From a virus: 64,000 bases of DNA. The translations under genes and the position numbers were made by a program. Below the pieces are notes generated by a model, which searched no databases, was not told the DNA's origin, and was given only the letters and a program-made list of their open reading frames with translations. The stretch lies in the IMG/VR virus record IMGVR_UViG_3300008448_000045, positions 1 to 64,000 of that record; one strand, given 5' to 3'. Shown here piece after piece: positions 6,942 through 16,462 of this stretch. Positions within the stretch are counted from its first letter, which is position 1, and every line of letters starts with the position of its first letter.

Positions 6942-8716
6942 TCTGTAACCTCTAAATCTGTAGCATACGATGTAAAGCCGTTTTCTTTGATAACTTTCAG
7001 CACATTGTTCACGCGACCAATTAGTTCGTCTTTGTGTGAAATTAAGTAGATGTTCTTCTTGCGCTCTCGACTCATCTTCTTAAGAACACTTAGCGCACTT
7101 TCAACACCTGACGCATCTAATCCGTTGTCAATTAGTTCGTCTACAAACAATAGATTAATGTTTTGATATAGACTTTCCCAAACATCACGGAACGCCCAGG
7201 ACAAGCCTAAGATCAAGCGATTACGCTCTCCCCTACTTAGATTATCAAAGTCTAGGTCTTGACCTAGTTGTGTAATCTCAACATTAAGATCGTTTTGGAA
7301 CGTAACACTATGCGGTAAGCCCATGCGATCCAGGTAATAAGTTAGTCTATTGTTTAGATAGGCTAGATTTTGATCAATGATCTTTTTGCGTATAAAGCTG
7401 TCTTTACTGGTCAATAACTTGAGTAAGAACTCCTGATGTTCTTTAAGTGTAGACAGCTCGTTGACAGCATCCCAAGTAATTTCCTGTAGGGCAGTATTGG
7501 TTAATTCGTCAATCTGCTCTTGATAAGGGTCAGTTTCTCCGGCTCTTATAGCCAGCTGTTGTTCAAGAGTTTTGAGATTATTTTGGTGTTTTAACGCCTC
7601 TTCTACTGTGTCGTAGTAAGTGTTTGGCCTACCATTGATCTCGCCAATGCCGTCAATTTCTGTTCGGATTTTATCTAAATCCCCAGTAACCTTAGCTAGA
7701 TATTTTTTTGCTTCATCTAGGTTTCCCTGCGCTGTAGACGTCATTTCGCCGTGTTTATGGTCATGCAACTCCTGTTCACAAGCATGGCACCGCTTATTCG
7801 CTAACTTCATAAGCTCGCTGTCGTACTTCGTGACGCTTCGCTCTGCTTGCGCTATCGCGCTTTCTAACGTAGCACGTTCCTTATTCAAGGACCGCAGTCT
7901 TGCAGACTGTTCGTTGTAGATTTTTAGCGCGGCATGCGTTGCAATTTCTGCTTCAATGTCTACATTTTCAAGCTCGATAATTGCCCTAGCAATTTTTTCA
8001 AGATCAACTTCTTTTTGCTTGTTCCAAACGGTTTGTTTGGTAATTAAACTGTCGATGCTTTTTTGTATGCTTTCATTTGATCGTTTTGTTGCTTCAATTT
8101 TAGCTGTTTCTTGAGCAATATCTTCTTTGGTTTGTCTAATAAACTCTTTTAGTTTTTCTGATTTTTCACTGAGTATAGTAATACCTAATAGCTGTTCGAT
8201 AATTGCTCTTTGATCGTTTGCTTTCATAGAAAGAAACGGTTCGGTGTAAGTGTTTAACGCTACTACATGTTTAAACATATCGTGACTCATACCTAGCAAT
8301 TCGTCTAGGTCTTTTTGTGTTTCACGCATATCGCCCTGGGCGTCGTCTGTTTCTTCAGATTCTTGTTCAATATCGTTTACATAAAACTGTAGTATGTTAG
8401 GTTTACGTCCTCGCTCAATACGATAAGTTTGGCTATCTTTCTCAAACGAAAGTGTAACTAACATATTTTTATTATTAATCTTGTTGATTAAGTTATCTTT
8501 TTTAATGTTAGTTAATGCTGTACCAAATAATGCATAGCTAAGGGCATTTACAATAGTAGTTTTACCAGTACCGTTACGACTACCGCTGTCGTCGCCCCCC
8601 ATGTCTAAATTTTCTCCGAGAACAAGGGTAAGATGTGTTTTTTCAAAATCTACAGCTTGGGTTTGATTACCCACGCTCATAAAGTTTTTGACTGTAAGTT
8701 CTTTTATTTTTATCAT
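6938..8716 (-). CDS. 46: Recombination endonuclease subunit gp46 (Rad50/SbcC-like ATPase)
   Basis: A 592-residue ABC/SMC-type ATPase. Walker A is GSRNGTGKTT (about residues 45-54). Two long coiled-coil arms flank a zinc hook, RCHACEQ (CxxC, about 310-316). The ABC signature is LSRGERNRL (about 496-504) and Walker B is NLLFVDELID (about 525-534). With gp47 it forms the Mre11-Rad50-type complex that resects DNA ends for recombination-dependent replication and helps degrade host DNA. T4 gp46 is of similar size (about 560 residues). Its start overlaps the gp47 stop by 4 bp, fitting equal production of both subunits. Confidence 0.95.
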   Translation of the reverse strand: MIKIKELTVKNFMSVGNQTQAVDFEKTHLTLVLGENLDMGGDDSGSRNGTGKTTIVNALSYALFGTALTNIKKDNLINKINNKNMLVTLSFEKDSQTYRIERGRKPNILQFYVNDIEQESEETDDAQGDMRETQKDLDELLGMSHDMFKHVVALNTYTEPFLSMKANDQRAIIEQLLGITILSEKSEKLKEFIRQTKEDIAQETAKIEATKRSNESIQKSIDSLITKQTVWNKQKEVDLEKIARAIIELENVDIEAEIATHAALKIYNEQSARLRSLNKERATLESAIAQAERSVTKYDSELMKLANKRCHACEQELHDHKHGEMTSTAQGNLDEAKKYLAKVTGDLDKIRTEIDGIGEINGRPNTYYDTVEEALKHQNNLKTLEQQLAIRAGETDPYQEQIDELTNTALQEITWDAVNELSTLKEHQEFLLKLLTSKDSFIRKKIIDQNLAYLNNRLTYYLDRMGLPHSVTFQNDLNVEITQLGQDLDFDNLSRGERNRLILGLSWAFRDVWESLYQNINLLFVDELIDNGLDASGVESALSVLKKMSRERKKNIYLISHKDELIGRVNNVLKVIKENGFTSYATDLEVTE

Positions 8717-9726
8717 AGGCTGTTATAAATCGCCAGTAGCGTATTTTTATTATACGTGTCGCTTTCAATATTCACAAGCTGACTGGACACAATTTGATCA
8801 ACACTTTCAAAAGATTGGATGTCAATGTTAGTATCAATTTCAGCAGCTTTCTTTTCTGCAATTAACGTAAGCTCTCGAATCTCGTACTGAGACATAAAGT
8901 TTTCTTTGATGAAACTAGCTTCTTCGTAGGTAATATCGATATCTAAAGTTACTCGAAGATGTTGTTTTGGTAAAATAAGAGAATCAGCTTCATCAATTAA
9001 CCTACTCAGATTAACGGTGCGGAAAGTTGGTTGCCCTGGCCAGCTATGGTATTCGGGCTTACCGCCCCACTCTAAAATCATCATGCCGCGTTCGTCATCC
9101 CACGCATCTGCATAGTTGTGTGGAAATGCATTGCCAATATAAATCATATTGCTTTTTTGCTGACGCTTGTGAAAATGTCCACTAAAACCTAACTCGTAAT
9201 TTTTAAAACTATCTAAGTTAATTTCTCCATGGTCCGGCATTTGTACCATAGCGTTCATAAAGAAGTTAGGCAATTCAAAGTGTCCAAAGATGTACTTGCC
9301 ACCTTTTTTGCCCACAGTCTTCCATTCGTCTCCTACAAGCCATGGACACATAGTTACATCACCAACAGTCATTGGTTTATGTACAATAGTAATACCGGGG
9401 ATGTACTTGCCAAACTCTACAGAGTGGATATCACGCTTATCTTTATAGTAAAGATCATGATTACCAGGAAAGAAATAAAACTGATCAAAAGCCTGTCCGA
9501 GCTTCTCCAATGCTCGAAGGCTGTAGTCCATAGTAGTGATATTAAGACTATTGCGGTTGTGATGCCAGTCGCCCATAAAAATACCTGTGTCACAGCCTTC
9601 CTCCTTAGCTTTTGCAATATACCAATCTACAAAGTCTTCACAGTCTTGATTATGCACTTGACTGTTAGACTTTAGCCCAAAGTGGATGTCTGTAAAACAG
9701 GCAACCTTTTTAAACAAATTACTCAT
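8713..9726 (-). CDS. 47: Recombination endonuclease subunit gp47 (Mre11/SbcD-like nuclease)
   Basis: A 337-residue calcineurin-type metallophosphoesterase. Metal-binding motifs appear in order: FTDIHFGLK (residues 11-19), MGDWHHNRN (about 51-59), FFPGNHDLYY (about 85-94), a later FGHFELP and SGHFHKRQ (about 182-189). It is the nuclease partner of gp46 in end resection. It lies between gp55 (8-bp overlap) and gp46 (4-bp overlap) and is driven by the sigma70-type promoter at 10573-10601, so it is an early or middle gene. Length matches T4 gp47 (about 339). Confidence 0.95.
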   Translation of the reverse strand: MSNLFKKVACFTDIHFGLKSNSQVHNQDCEDFVDWYIAKAKEEGCDTGIFMGDWHHNRNSLNITTMDYSLRALEKLGQAFDQFYFFPGNHDLYYKDKRDIHSVEFGKYIPGITIVHKPMTVGDVTMCPWLVGDEWKTVGKKGGKYIFGHFELPNFFMNAMVQMPDHGEINLDSFKNYELGFSGHFHKRQQKSNMIYIGNAFPHNYADAWDDERGMMILEWGGKPEYHSWPGQPTFRTVNLSRLIDEADSLILPKQHLRVTLDIDITYEEASFIKENFMSQYEIRELTLIAEKKAAEIDTNIDIQSFESVDQIVSSQLVNIESDTYNKNTLLAIYNSL

Positions 9727-10549
9727 GTGTGTCCTCGTTGTGACGTTTTAGTGCAGCTTCGTGCTCGCCTTGCCCTGTACGTGAATAGCTTGGATTCATG
9801 CCGTTCATTTCTAAGATATCGTCTCTAATGTTTTGATTACGTTTCTCAATGTTGATAACTCTAACGAATGAATTAGTAACAGCAGCAGTAAAGTAAGCAA
9901 AAGGATTATCTGATTTACTTTCATCGAATTGTAGTCCTATTTGTGTTAGTTGAAGAATAGCTTGGCCTTTCATTTCATCATTATAGGTATAGCCTCGAAC
10001 GTTGCCCCTAGTAGCGTACCTCTCACAAAGTTTAATCATCATCCGGGCAAGTGTTGGGCTAATTTGTCCAGCATCTTTATCAAACTTTCCTTTTTCTAAG
10101 TCCCCACGCCAATGACTTTTACCAACACAAATTAGTTCGTCTTCTTCATTAAATTTCCAATGTTGGAACGGTGGAAAGTTAACTTTATCTCGTCCATCAG
10201 CCGCACTTTTTGGATTTTTTTTGCGAGTAGTGTTTACAGGTATATGATCATATGTCATAATTCTAAAAACAATATCGGTCTTTGCTATCTTTTTATAATC
10301 AACTTCGCAATCTGCTTGTTTAACTTTTTCACCGGCAGCTTTGCGTTTAGCATATTCTTCGTCGCCCATTCGTTTTGCACGATTTCTTTTGGCTTCTGCT
10401 ACAGTACGTATGTTAATTTTTTCAACATTTGGTAAAATAATGTCGTACTGATGGTATTCTGGCTTGGTAAAAATACAATATGAACTTTTGCTTCTATGTA
10501 TTTCAGCTAGCATATCCTTATTATTAAGGTAATTCGTTTTAGTTGTCAT
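9719..10549 (-). CDS. 55: Late-transcription sigma factor gp55
   Basis: A 276-residue protein of the marine T4-like gp55 type. The C-terminal half carries the conserved sigma-region-2-like stretch (YTYNDEMKGQAILQ, then FDESKSDNPFAYFTAAV and INIEKRNQNIRDDIL, about 190-255) that binds core polymerase and melts TATAAATA late promoters. It is longer than T4 gp55 (185 residues) because of an N-terminal half with basic segments (KRNRAKRMGDEEYAKRKAAG) and a W-rich patch. It is first in the operon, read from a consensus host promoter, with GGAG about 9 bases before the ATG. Late-type promoters occur across this window, including one that starts inside this gene's own -35 element. Confidence 0.92.
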   Translation of the reverse strand: MTTKTNYLNNKDMLAEIHRSKSSYCIFTKPEYHQYDIILPNVEKINIRTVAEAKRNRAKRMGDEEYAKRKAAGEKVKQADCEVDYKKIAKTDIVFRIMTYDHIPVNTTRKKNPKSAADGRDKVNFPPFQHWKFNEEDELICVGKSHWRGDLEKGKFDKDAGQISPTLARMMIKLCERYATRGNVRGYTYNDEMKGQAILQLTQIGLQFDESKSDNPFAYFTAAVTNSFVRVINIEKRNQNIRDDILEMNGMNPSYSRTGQGEHEAALKRHNEDTHE

Positions 10550-10572
10550 TAATCACATCTCCGGATAATAAT

Positions 10573-10601
10573 ATTATAATATACGCACATTAAAAAGTCA
10601 A
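10573..10601 (-). promoter_or_regulatory. sigma70-type promoter for the gp55-gp47-gp46 operon
   Basis: Minus-strand TTGACT (10596-10601), a 17-bp spacer and TATAAT (10573-10578), just upstream of gp55. It touches the plus-strand late box at 10601-10608. Confidence 0.85.
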
Positions 10602-10608
10602 ATAAATA
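10601..10608 (+). promoter_or_regulatory. Late promoter box AATAAATA for gp48
   Basis: Lies 22 bases before the ATG at 10631 and shares base 10601 with the -35 of the opposing gp55 promoter. Confidence 0.7.
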
Positions 10609-10630
10609 TATTACCAAAAGGAAAAAACAT

Positions 10631-11563
10631 ATGGCACTATTTGACAACGGCCCTGGTCTAGCAACTCAGGTTTCAGTAGCAACAAACGCTGCATCATCAA
10701 TAATGAATCTTGCTCAAGGCGCAGCTGCTTTTAAAACAGCAGCCCGGGCAGGAAATTTACAATCTCTAGTTAGCGGATCAGCTGATGTACTAAGTGCTGT
10801 TGCTATGTTTTCTAACATAGTAAATCCAAACGATTGGAGAGTTTCGTTAAGTATTCCAAATTGGATTAGCTTTATACAAAGCCCAGTGTTAAAGCCATTG
10901 AAAGATGCTGGCGCAATGGTATTTCCTTACACTCCTGAAGTTACGTTAGCTAGCAATGCAAAGTATTCCCCAATTGCTACCACGCATAATAATTATCCGT
11001 TCCAAGCCTACGAAGGAAGTAATCCCGGAACAATAACAATTACAGCACCGTTCTACGTTGAAGACCAAGAGCAAGCATTGTATTGGATAGCCGCTTTACA
11101 TTATTTCCGTAGTGTGACAAAAATGTTTGCTGGAACAGATATTAAGGCAGGTAATCCTCCGCCCATTGTTATGCTAAACGGTTACGGAAGTTATGTTTTT
11201 AAAAATATACCAGTGGCTGTTACACAATTTCAAACTACTTTGCCTAAAGATTGTGATTACATCAGTTGTAATACTGTTGGAAGTGCTTTAGGCGCCGTTG
11301 CTGGTATTTTTGAAGCAGGTGAAGATGTACTCAATGCATTTGGTCTAACAGCACCCGGCCTAGGTGGTTTAGGGTCGCTGACAGCAACTATAGGAAGTTT
11401 AGGTGTCGGGGGTTCTACATCAGCAGGCAAGGCATTTGTCCCAACTAAAAGTACTTTTACTGTTACATTGCAACCAATGTACAGTAGAACATCAGTAAGA
11501 AGATTTAGCCTTGAACGATTTGTTACTGGTGGCTATGTTTCAAACCCATTTGGATATGTATAA
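10631..11563 (+). CDS. 48: Baseplate tail-tube cap protein, gp48-like
   Basis: A 310-residue protein. It has the conserved block PYTPEVTLASNAKYSPI (about 98-114) followed by NYPFQAYEGSNPGTI, and ends with a tube-protein-like strand region (YSRTSVRRFSLERFVTGGY) before NPFGYV. In T4, gp48 caps the baseplate hub and starts tail-tube polymerisation. The N-terminus is Ala-rich and helical, and a Gly-rich insert lies near residues 240-265. Its stop codon overlaps the next gene's ATG (TAATG). The order gp48-gp53-hub-gp5-gp25-gp6 is that of marine T4-like phages. gp54 is a related alternative, but the gp53 neighbour favours gp48. Confidence 0.75.
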   Translation: MALFDNGPGLATQVSVATNAASSIMNLAQGAAAFKTAARAGNLQSLVSGSADVLSAVAMFSNIVNPNDWRVSLSIPNWISFIQSPVLKPLKDAGAMVFPYTPEVTLASNAKYSPIATTHNNYPFQAYEGSNPGTITITAPFYVEDQEQALYWIAALHYFRSVTKMFAGTDIKAGNPPPIVMLNGYGSYVFKNIPVAVTQFQTTLPKDCDYISCNTVGSALGAVAGIFEAGEDVLNAFGLTAPGLGGLGSLTATIGSLGVGGSTSAGKAFVPTKSTFTVTLQPMYSRTSVRRFSLERFVTGGYVSNPFGYV

Positions 11564-11865
11564 TGAAAGCTAATTACAATAACAGTAGTCCTTGGTATAC
11601 TACTCAGATAAGACAAGATTATCTTGACATACTAGCAATTCGTCCGGTAAGTGCTGAACCAGATGACTATCTATATACAATTGAATCTCAATACCAGTAC
11701 AGACCAGACTTGTTAGCCTACGACTTGTATCAAGATCCTGCCCTATGGTGGGTGTTTACTCAACGGAATCTCGATGTTCTCCAAGATCCAATTTTAGATT
11801 TTAAGACAGGGACACAAATTTATGTTCCAAAACCGGCAAGTTTAAAAAATATACTAGGAATATAA
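11563..11865 (+). CDS. 53: Baseplate wedge protein gp53
   Basis: A 100-residue protein with the gp53 signature YRPDLLAYDLYQDPALWW (about 47-64) and a C-terminal LysM-like strand TGTQIYVPKP. gp53 clamps neighbouring wedges into the baseplate ring. It is about half the length of T4 gp53 (196), as is usual in marine relatives. One-base TAATG overlaps on both sides imply coupled translation with gp48 and the hub gene. Confidence 0.85.
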   Translation: MKANYNNSSPWYTTQIRQDYLDILAIRPVSAEPDDYLYTIESQYQYRPDLLAYDLYQDPALWWVFTQRNLDVLQDPILDFKTGTQIYVPKPASLKNILGI

Positions 11866-14117
11866 TGTCAGAAAACGGAGCAACATCAGCATCACAAGCA
11901 GCGAATGCTGTAAATTTTGTACAAACTGGTTCAGCGGCCCTCGGCGGAATAGTTGATGCATTTACAGGTTCATTTAATGCAGCCAGCGCAGCAATTGGAA
12001 ACATATTTACTTCGTTGGGATCGGGAGTACAGCCTTCGGGCTTTACTTTGCCCTTGAATAATCCTTTGCATAGTTATGCATCTTACAGTTATGTTATTAG
12101 CCTGTATTGTTTAGACACAGAAGAGCATAATTTTCCTGATACTAGTTACATTGCTGGAAAATTTAAAACTCCAGCGATATTAAAAACAGCCAGCTCAGAT
12201 CCAAATAACAGAATAAAAACATCAGCTGGAAAATACGATTTTCATATTGACAATCTAGTTCTTAACGGTTACTATGGATTTGAAAAAGGTACAGGCCTAA
12301 CTAACACAATGAATTTTGAGTTCACGGTTATTGAACCTTATAGCATGGGCCAGTTTATGATTGCAGTCCAACAGGCTGCTTACCAAGCAGGATATAAAAA
12401 TTTCAACGGCGCTCCTTATCTGTTAGTAATTGAATTCTTTGGCATGGACCAAGCAGGCATTCCTAAAAAAGTACCTAAGACAACAAAGTATTTGCCTTTT
12501 AATTTTAATAACATGAGTATGAAAGTAAATGGTGCAGGCAGCATTTATACTTGTACTACGATTCCAACAAATGCATCGTCTACAACAGATGCTGTTAGAC
12601 TTACTAAATCAGATCATACAATAAAAGGCAAAACAGTTCAAGAACTACTCCAATCAGGCCCACATAGTCTACAAGCAGCTCTAAATAAAAAACAACAAGA
12701 ACTTAAAACAGAAGGAAAAGTTGCTGTACCTGATGAGTATGTTATTATTTTTCCTACTAGTTTAGCATCGTCGCCTGCTGCAGGAGCCGACGATCAAGCA
12801 GGTTCTGCTTTATCTTCAACCGGAAAAGTTACGGGTGCAACAGATGATGTGCCTAATTCAATAAATGATCCTCAACTATTTTCTAAATTAGGAATTAGCA
12901 GAAGTCAAATTAATAAAACTTTAGTTCAAGCAGATGGTGATTGCAATGCTATAGGCAAAGCCCCAATGGGACACGACGCCTCAAGAGCTAAACGCCCGTC
13001 GATGGCAAACGATGACCAAACTTTTAATGCAAATACAGGCACACCAGACAAAAGCCAAATTAAAACTACACCAGAACTTGTTGATTATACTTTTAGAAAT
13101 GGCAGCGATGTATTAAAAATTATTAATGAAGTTATTGTAAAAAGCGGTTACGCTCAAATTGCGCTTGATAAAGATCAAGTTGATAGCAACGGCATGCGCC
13201 CAATGTGGAGAGTGGATGTACAAACTTTTGGAATTAAAACAGAAGCAAATATGAAACAAACTGGAGATTATCCTAAGTTACACGTTTATCGAGTTGTACC
13301 TTATAGAATGCACTCTAGTAAGTTGCTTCTTCCTGGAGCCGGTGCCCCTAATACAGAAACGTTAAAGACTCAAGCGGTAAAAGTCTATAATTACATCTAC
13401 ACTGGCAACAACAGAGATATTATAAAGTTTGATTTTGAAATTGCAAATGCTTTTTATGCGTTATTTGCAGTTAGTGATATTACAATTGGTGATGAGAGAG
13501 ATAGAGAAAATAGAAATTCTGCTGGTAATGTTCCTGAAGATGTTGCTCTTAAAAATCCGCAAGGTGGCCCTAATCCGGGATTAGGATTTTTACCAAGAAT
13601 GGCTAAGTTTGTTGGTATACAGTCAACCCTTGACGCTCAAGGAGGATCAATAGGTGATACTCAAGCTACTAGAGCAATGAAACTTTTTCTTGATGCACTA
13701 AAAGCAGATACAGACATGTTAAACATTACAATGGAAATAGTTGGAGATCCTTACTATATTGCCAACAGCGGCCTAGGAAACTATTCTGCATCTCCGTCAA
13801 CAAATATTAATATTCATGCAGACGGCAGCATTAGTTACCAAAACGGTGAAGTTGATATTGTAATTTATTTTAGAAGCCCTGTTGACATAAATCAAACTAC
13901 TGGATTGTATGATTTTACAAGAAACACTAACCTATCAACTATGTTTAGTGGTCTATATAAACTAACAAGCATTACAAGTTCTTTTAAAGCAGGAAAATTT
14001 ACACAAACACTTCAAGGATACCGTCGCCCAGGACAAGAAATAACAGATTCTAAATCAAAAGATAATCTGTTATCATCACAAGTGGAAAAACAAAAACCTG
14101 CTGAAGCAGCTGGTTAA
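11865..14117 (+). CDS. Large baseplate hub protein, VrlC-like
   Basis: A 750-residue protein in the slot where marine T4-like phages carry a VrlC-like structural protein, between gp53 and gp5. An Ala/Ser-rich N-terminus is followed by a beta-rich domain (LHSYASYSYVISLYCLD, about 62-78; VIEPYSMGQFMIAVQQAA, about 158-175; YLLVIEFFGMDQ). The middle (about 270-400) is polar and low in complexity. The C-terminal part (about 410-735) has a conserved run ending FTQTLQGYRRPGQEI. No T4 gp27 homologue is otherwise visible here, so it probably takes the hub role that joins the gp5 spike to the tube. That role is inference from position. Confidence 0.6.
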   Translation: MSENGATSASQAANAVNFVQTGSAALGGIVDAFTGSFNAASAAIGNIFTSLGSGVQPSGFTLPLNNPLHSYASYSYVISLYCLDTEEHNFPDTSYIAGKFKTPAILKTASSDPNNRIKTSAGKYDFHIDNLVLNGYYGFEKGTGLTNTMNFEFTVIEPYSMGQFMIAVQQAAYQAGYKNFNGAPYLLVIEFFGMDQAGIPKKVPKTTKYLPFNFNNMSMKVNGAGSIYTCTTIPTNASSTTDAVRLTKSDHTIKGKTVQELLQSGPHSLQAALNKKQQELKTEGKVAVPDEYVIIFPTSLASSPAAGADDQAGSALSSTGKVTGATDDVPNSINDPQLFSKLGISRSQINKTLVQADGDCNAIGKAPMGHDASRAKRPSMANDDQTFNANTGTPDKSQIKTTPELVDYTFRNGSDVLKIINEVIVKSGYAQIALDKDQVDSNGMRPMWRVDVQTFGIKTEANMKQTGDYPKLHVYRVVPYRMHSSKLLLPGAGAPNTETLKTQAVKVYNYIYTGNNRDIIKFDFEIANAFYALFAVSDITIGDERDRENRNSAGNVPEDVALKNPQGGPNPGLGFLPRMAKFVGIQSTLDAQGGSIGDTQATRAMKLFLDALKADTDMLNITMEIVGDPYYIANSGLGNYSASPSTNINIHADGSISYQNGEVDIVIYFRSPVDINQTTGLYDFTRNTNLSTMFSGLYKLTSITSSFKAGKFTQTLQGYRRPGQEITDSKSKDNLLSSQVEKQKPAEAAG

Positions 14118-14128
14118 CAAGGGAAGCT

Positions 14129-15955
14129 ATGTCAGCACAAGATCAAAATACCGGCGACAAACCAATACTACCTGCGTTTCCGTGTTTAGCTAGAGTAGTT
14201 AGCTACGCAGATTCAACATTTATGGGGCGCCTTGAAGTAATGCTTCTTAGGCAAGGCCCTGGCAACACAGAATCAACTACACAAGTAGTACAAGTTGATA
14301 TGATTAGTCCATTTTGGGGTAATACCGGAAGAAAATTTGTTACGGCAGACCCAGATGATTACAATAGTACTCAAAAGTCTTACGGTATGTGGTTTATACC
14401 GCCGGACTACGGTTCTACAGTTGTAGTAATTTTCTTAAACGGTGATCCGTCGAGGGGGTATTGGCTTGGTGGCGTCCCTAGCGAGCATATGAATTTTAGT
14501 GTACCTGGACTAGCCGCAACAGAATTTGTAGTAGAACAAGACGGAGAAAAAGACAACAAAGGCAACGCACCTAGATTGCCAGTAGCCGAGTTTAACAAAG
14601 AAGTTAACAATCCAGAATTTAAAGTTGGCGATGAAACTAAAACAAAAAAACCAAAGCATCCTTTTGCTGATATACTAACAGAGCAAGGGCTAGTTCTCGA
14701 TGATATTCGAGGAATTACAACTAGTAGTGCAAGACGAGAAGCACCAAGCCAAGTATTCGGAGTATCAACACCGGGCCCAGTAGACTATAAAGACGGTGCA
14801 ACACGAGGTCCGGTAGGAAAAGAAGAAAGCGAGTATCCAAATGCATTTGTAAGTCGGCTCGGCGGCAGCACATTTGTTATGGATGACGGCGATACTACGT
14901 TTAGGAGAAGGAAAAAAGCATTTGAAGGCCCTCCAGATTATGCTGCAATTCTAAACAAAGAATTTGACGGCCTTCCAGATGTCCCTCATAACGAATTAAT
15001 TAGACTGAGAACAAGAACCGGGCATCAAATTTTATTACATAATTCGGAAGATTTAATTTATATTGGCAATGCCAGAGGTACTAGTTGGATAGAATTGTCC
15101 AGCGACGGAAAGATAGACATCTATGCAGAAGACAGCATTAGTGTACACACTAAACAAGATATTAATTTCTTAGCAGACCGAGATATTAACTTTGAAGCAA
15201 AACGAAATTTTAATATTAAAGTTGGCGAAGAGATGCATACTCATGTTATTAAAAATCAATTGTTAGTAGTAGACGGTGAGCAACAAACTAAAATTAAAGA
15301 AAATGCAAGTTTTACCTATGAAAGCGATTATTTGTCTAGTGCAATAAACTACCATGTTACTTCATCTAAAAATTATAATTTAAAAGTTGATGCAGATTTT
15401 AATCTTAAGGTAAAAGTCAACGGACAAATTGAAACTACTGGCAACTTAAATATTTTAACCACCGGTAATAATTTTATACAAGCAACTAAGAGCACAGAAA
15501 TCACGTCAGAGTTTAACAGACTTTATGCAAAAAAGATTAATCATATTAATGCTGATAGTCAAGTAAGAATTACTGCAAATAACGGCGCAGGTAAAGTGTG
15601 GATAAACTCGTCGGCAGAAGCAGAAAAGCAAACAATTGTTCCAAAAGTAGCAACAGTAGCTACAGAAATTGCCGACGAAGACGTTCCAAAGATATTAAAA
15701 ACTTTTAGCCTACCAGATGAAACTGGAGAAGAGTTGACACAAGCAATTGTAACTAGAGTTCCAACCCACGAGCCTTGGCCACATCATGAAAATTTAGATC
15801 CCTTAACTTTTAAAGCTGAAGAATTAGATAGGGACTCTAAGGGCAGGTATGAAGAAAACGACGAGTCGTTAGTTACTCCGCCTGACAGTTGGAAATCTTA
15901 CACTACAGTTTATGATACATTCAATCCTCCTCCTCCCGAGGAAGAAGAACAATAA
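14129..15955 (+). CDS. 5: Baseplate hub spike protein, gp5-like without lysozyme domain
   Basis: A 608-residue protein. The N-terminal OB-fold (about 14-125) has GRLEVMLLRQGPG and the conserved YGMWFIPPDYGSTVVVIF and RGYWLGGVP. The second half (about 300-500) is VgrG-like, with repeated polar strands (HTKQDINFLADRDINFEAKRN) that should form the trimeric beta-helix spike. A typical marine gp5 stretch, PTHEPWPHHENLDP, lies near residue 545. No T4-type lysozyme domain is visible between the two parts, so a separate muralytic enzyme would be needed. The tail is Pro/Glu-rich (PPPPEEEEQ). AGGGAAG precedes the ATG by a few bases. Confidence 0.85.
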   Translation: MSAQDQNTGDKPILPAFPCLARVVSYADSTFMGRLEVMLLRQGPGNTESTTQVVQVDMISPFWGNTGRKFVTADPDDYNSTQKSYGMWFIPPDYGSTVVVIFLNGDPSRGYWLGGVPSEHMNFSVPGLAATEFVVEQDGEKDNKGNAPRLPVAEFNKEVNNPEFKVGDETKTKKPKHPFADILTEQGLVLDDIRGITTSSARREAPSQVFGVSTPGPVDYKDGATRGPVGKEESEYPNAFVSRLGGSTFVMDDGDTTFRRRKKAFEGPPDYAAILNKEFDGLPDVPHNELIRLRTRTGHQILLHNSEDLIYIGNARGTSWIELSSDGKIDIYAEDSISVHTKQDINFLADRDINFEAKRNFNIKVGEEMHTHVIKNQLLVVDGEQQTKIKENASFTYESDYLSSAINYHVTSSKNYNLKVDADFNLKVKVNGQIETTGNLNILTTGNNFIQATKSTEITSEFNRLYAKKINHINADSQVRITANNGAGKVWINSSAEAEKQTIVPKVATVATEIADEDVPKILKTFSLPDETGEELTQAIVTRVPTHEPWPHHENLDPLTFKAEELDRDSKGRYEENDESLVTPPDSWKSYTTVYDTFNPPPPEEEEQ

Positions 15956-15966
15956 GGAGAGACAAT

Positions 15967-16413
15967 ATGTCTTCTAATGCTAATTTATACGACAAAATAA
16001 CCTTAACAGGCAAACCAAAAACTGTTTCTAATATTACACCTAAAACATATAAAGGTTTTAGCACAGTTAATACATCAACAGAGAATTTTGGATTGTTTGA
16101 TTTTGAATTAATCAAACAAGATCTTATTAATATGTTTAATATCCGCATGGGCGAGCGTCTGATGCAACCTGAGTTTGGTACTATTATATGGGACCTATTA
16201 TACGAACCTATGACAGATGAAGTTAAGTATGCAATTCAAGAAAATGTTAATACAATTATAAATTACGACCCCCGAATAAGAGCAGAGCAGGTAATTGTAA
16301 CACCGTATGAAAGCGGAATACAAATAGAATGTGTGCTATCATATTTGCCCTATAACATACAACAATCATTGCAAATTAGATTTGACCAAGAAAACGGATT
16401 GTTGATGGCATAA
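15967..16413 (+). CDS. 25: Baseplate wedge protein gp25
   Basis: A 148-residue protein with the gp25/lysozyme-like fold signature: FNIRMGERLMQPEFGT (about 59-74), IIWDLLYEPMT and a conserved YDPRIRAEQV. gp25 links the wedge to the first sheath ring and is conserved in all contractile injection systems. Length is near the T4 protein (132). RBS AAGGAGAG precedes the ATG. Confidence 0.93.
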   Translation: MSSNANLYDKITLTGKPKTVSNITPKTYKGFSTVNTSTENFGLFDFELIKQDLINMFNIRMGERLMQPEFGTIIWDLLYEPMTDEVKYAIQENVNTIINYDPRIRAEQVIVTPYESGIQIECVLSYLPYNIQQSLQIRFDQENGLLMA

Positions 16414-16434
16414 TATATGCACTTAATTGTATTC

Positions 16435-16442
16435 GATAAATA
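16435..16442 (+). promoter_or_regulatory. Late promoter box GATAAATA for gp6
   Basis: Lies in the 49-base gap after gp25, 20 bases before the gp6 ATG at 16463. Confidence 0.65.
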
Positions 16443-16462
16443 TTGATATAATAGGATAAATC

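Noticed and set aside
7620-7919. Plus-strand ORF inside gp46
   Set aside because: Antisense shadow of the gp46 coiled-coil region, with no protein-like features.
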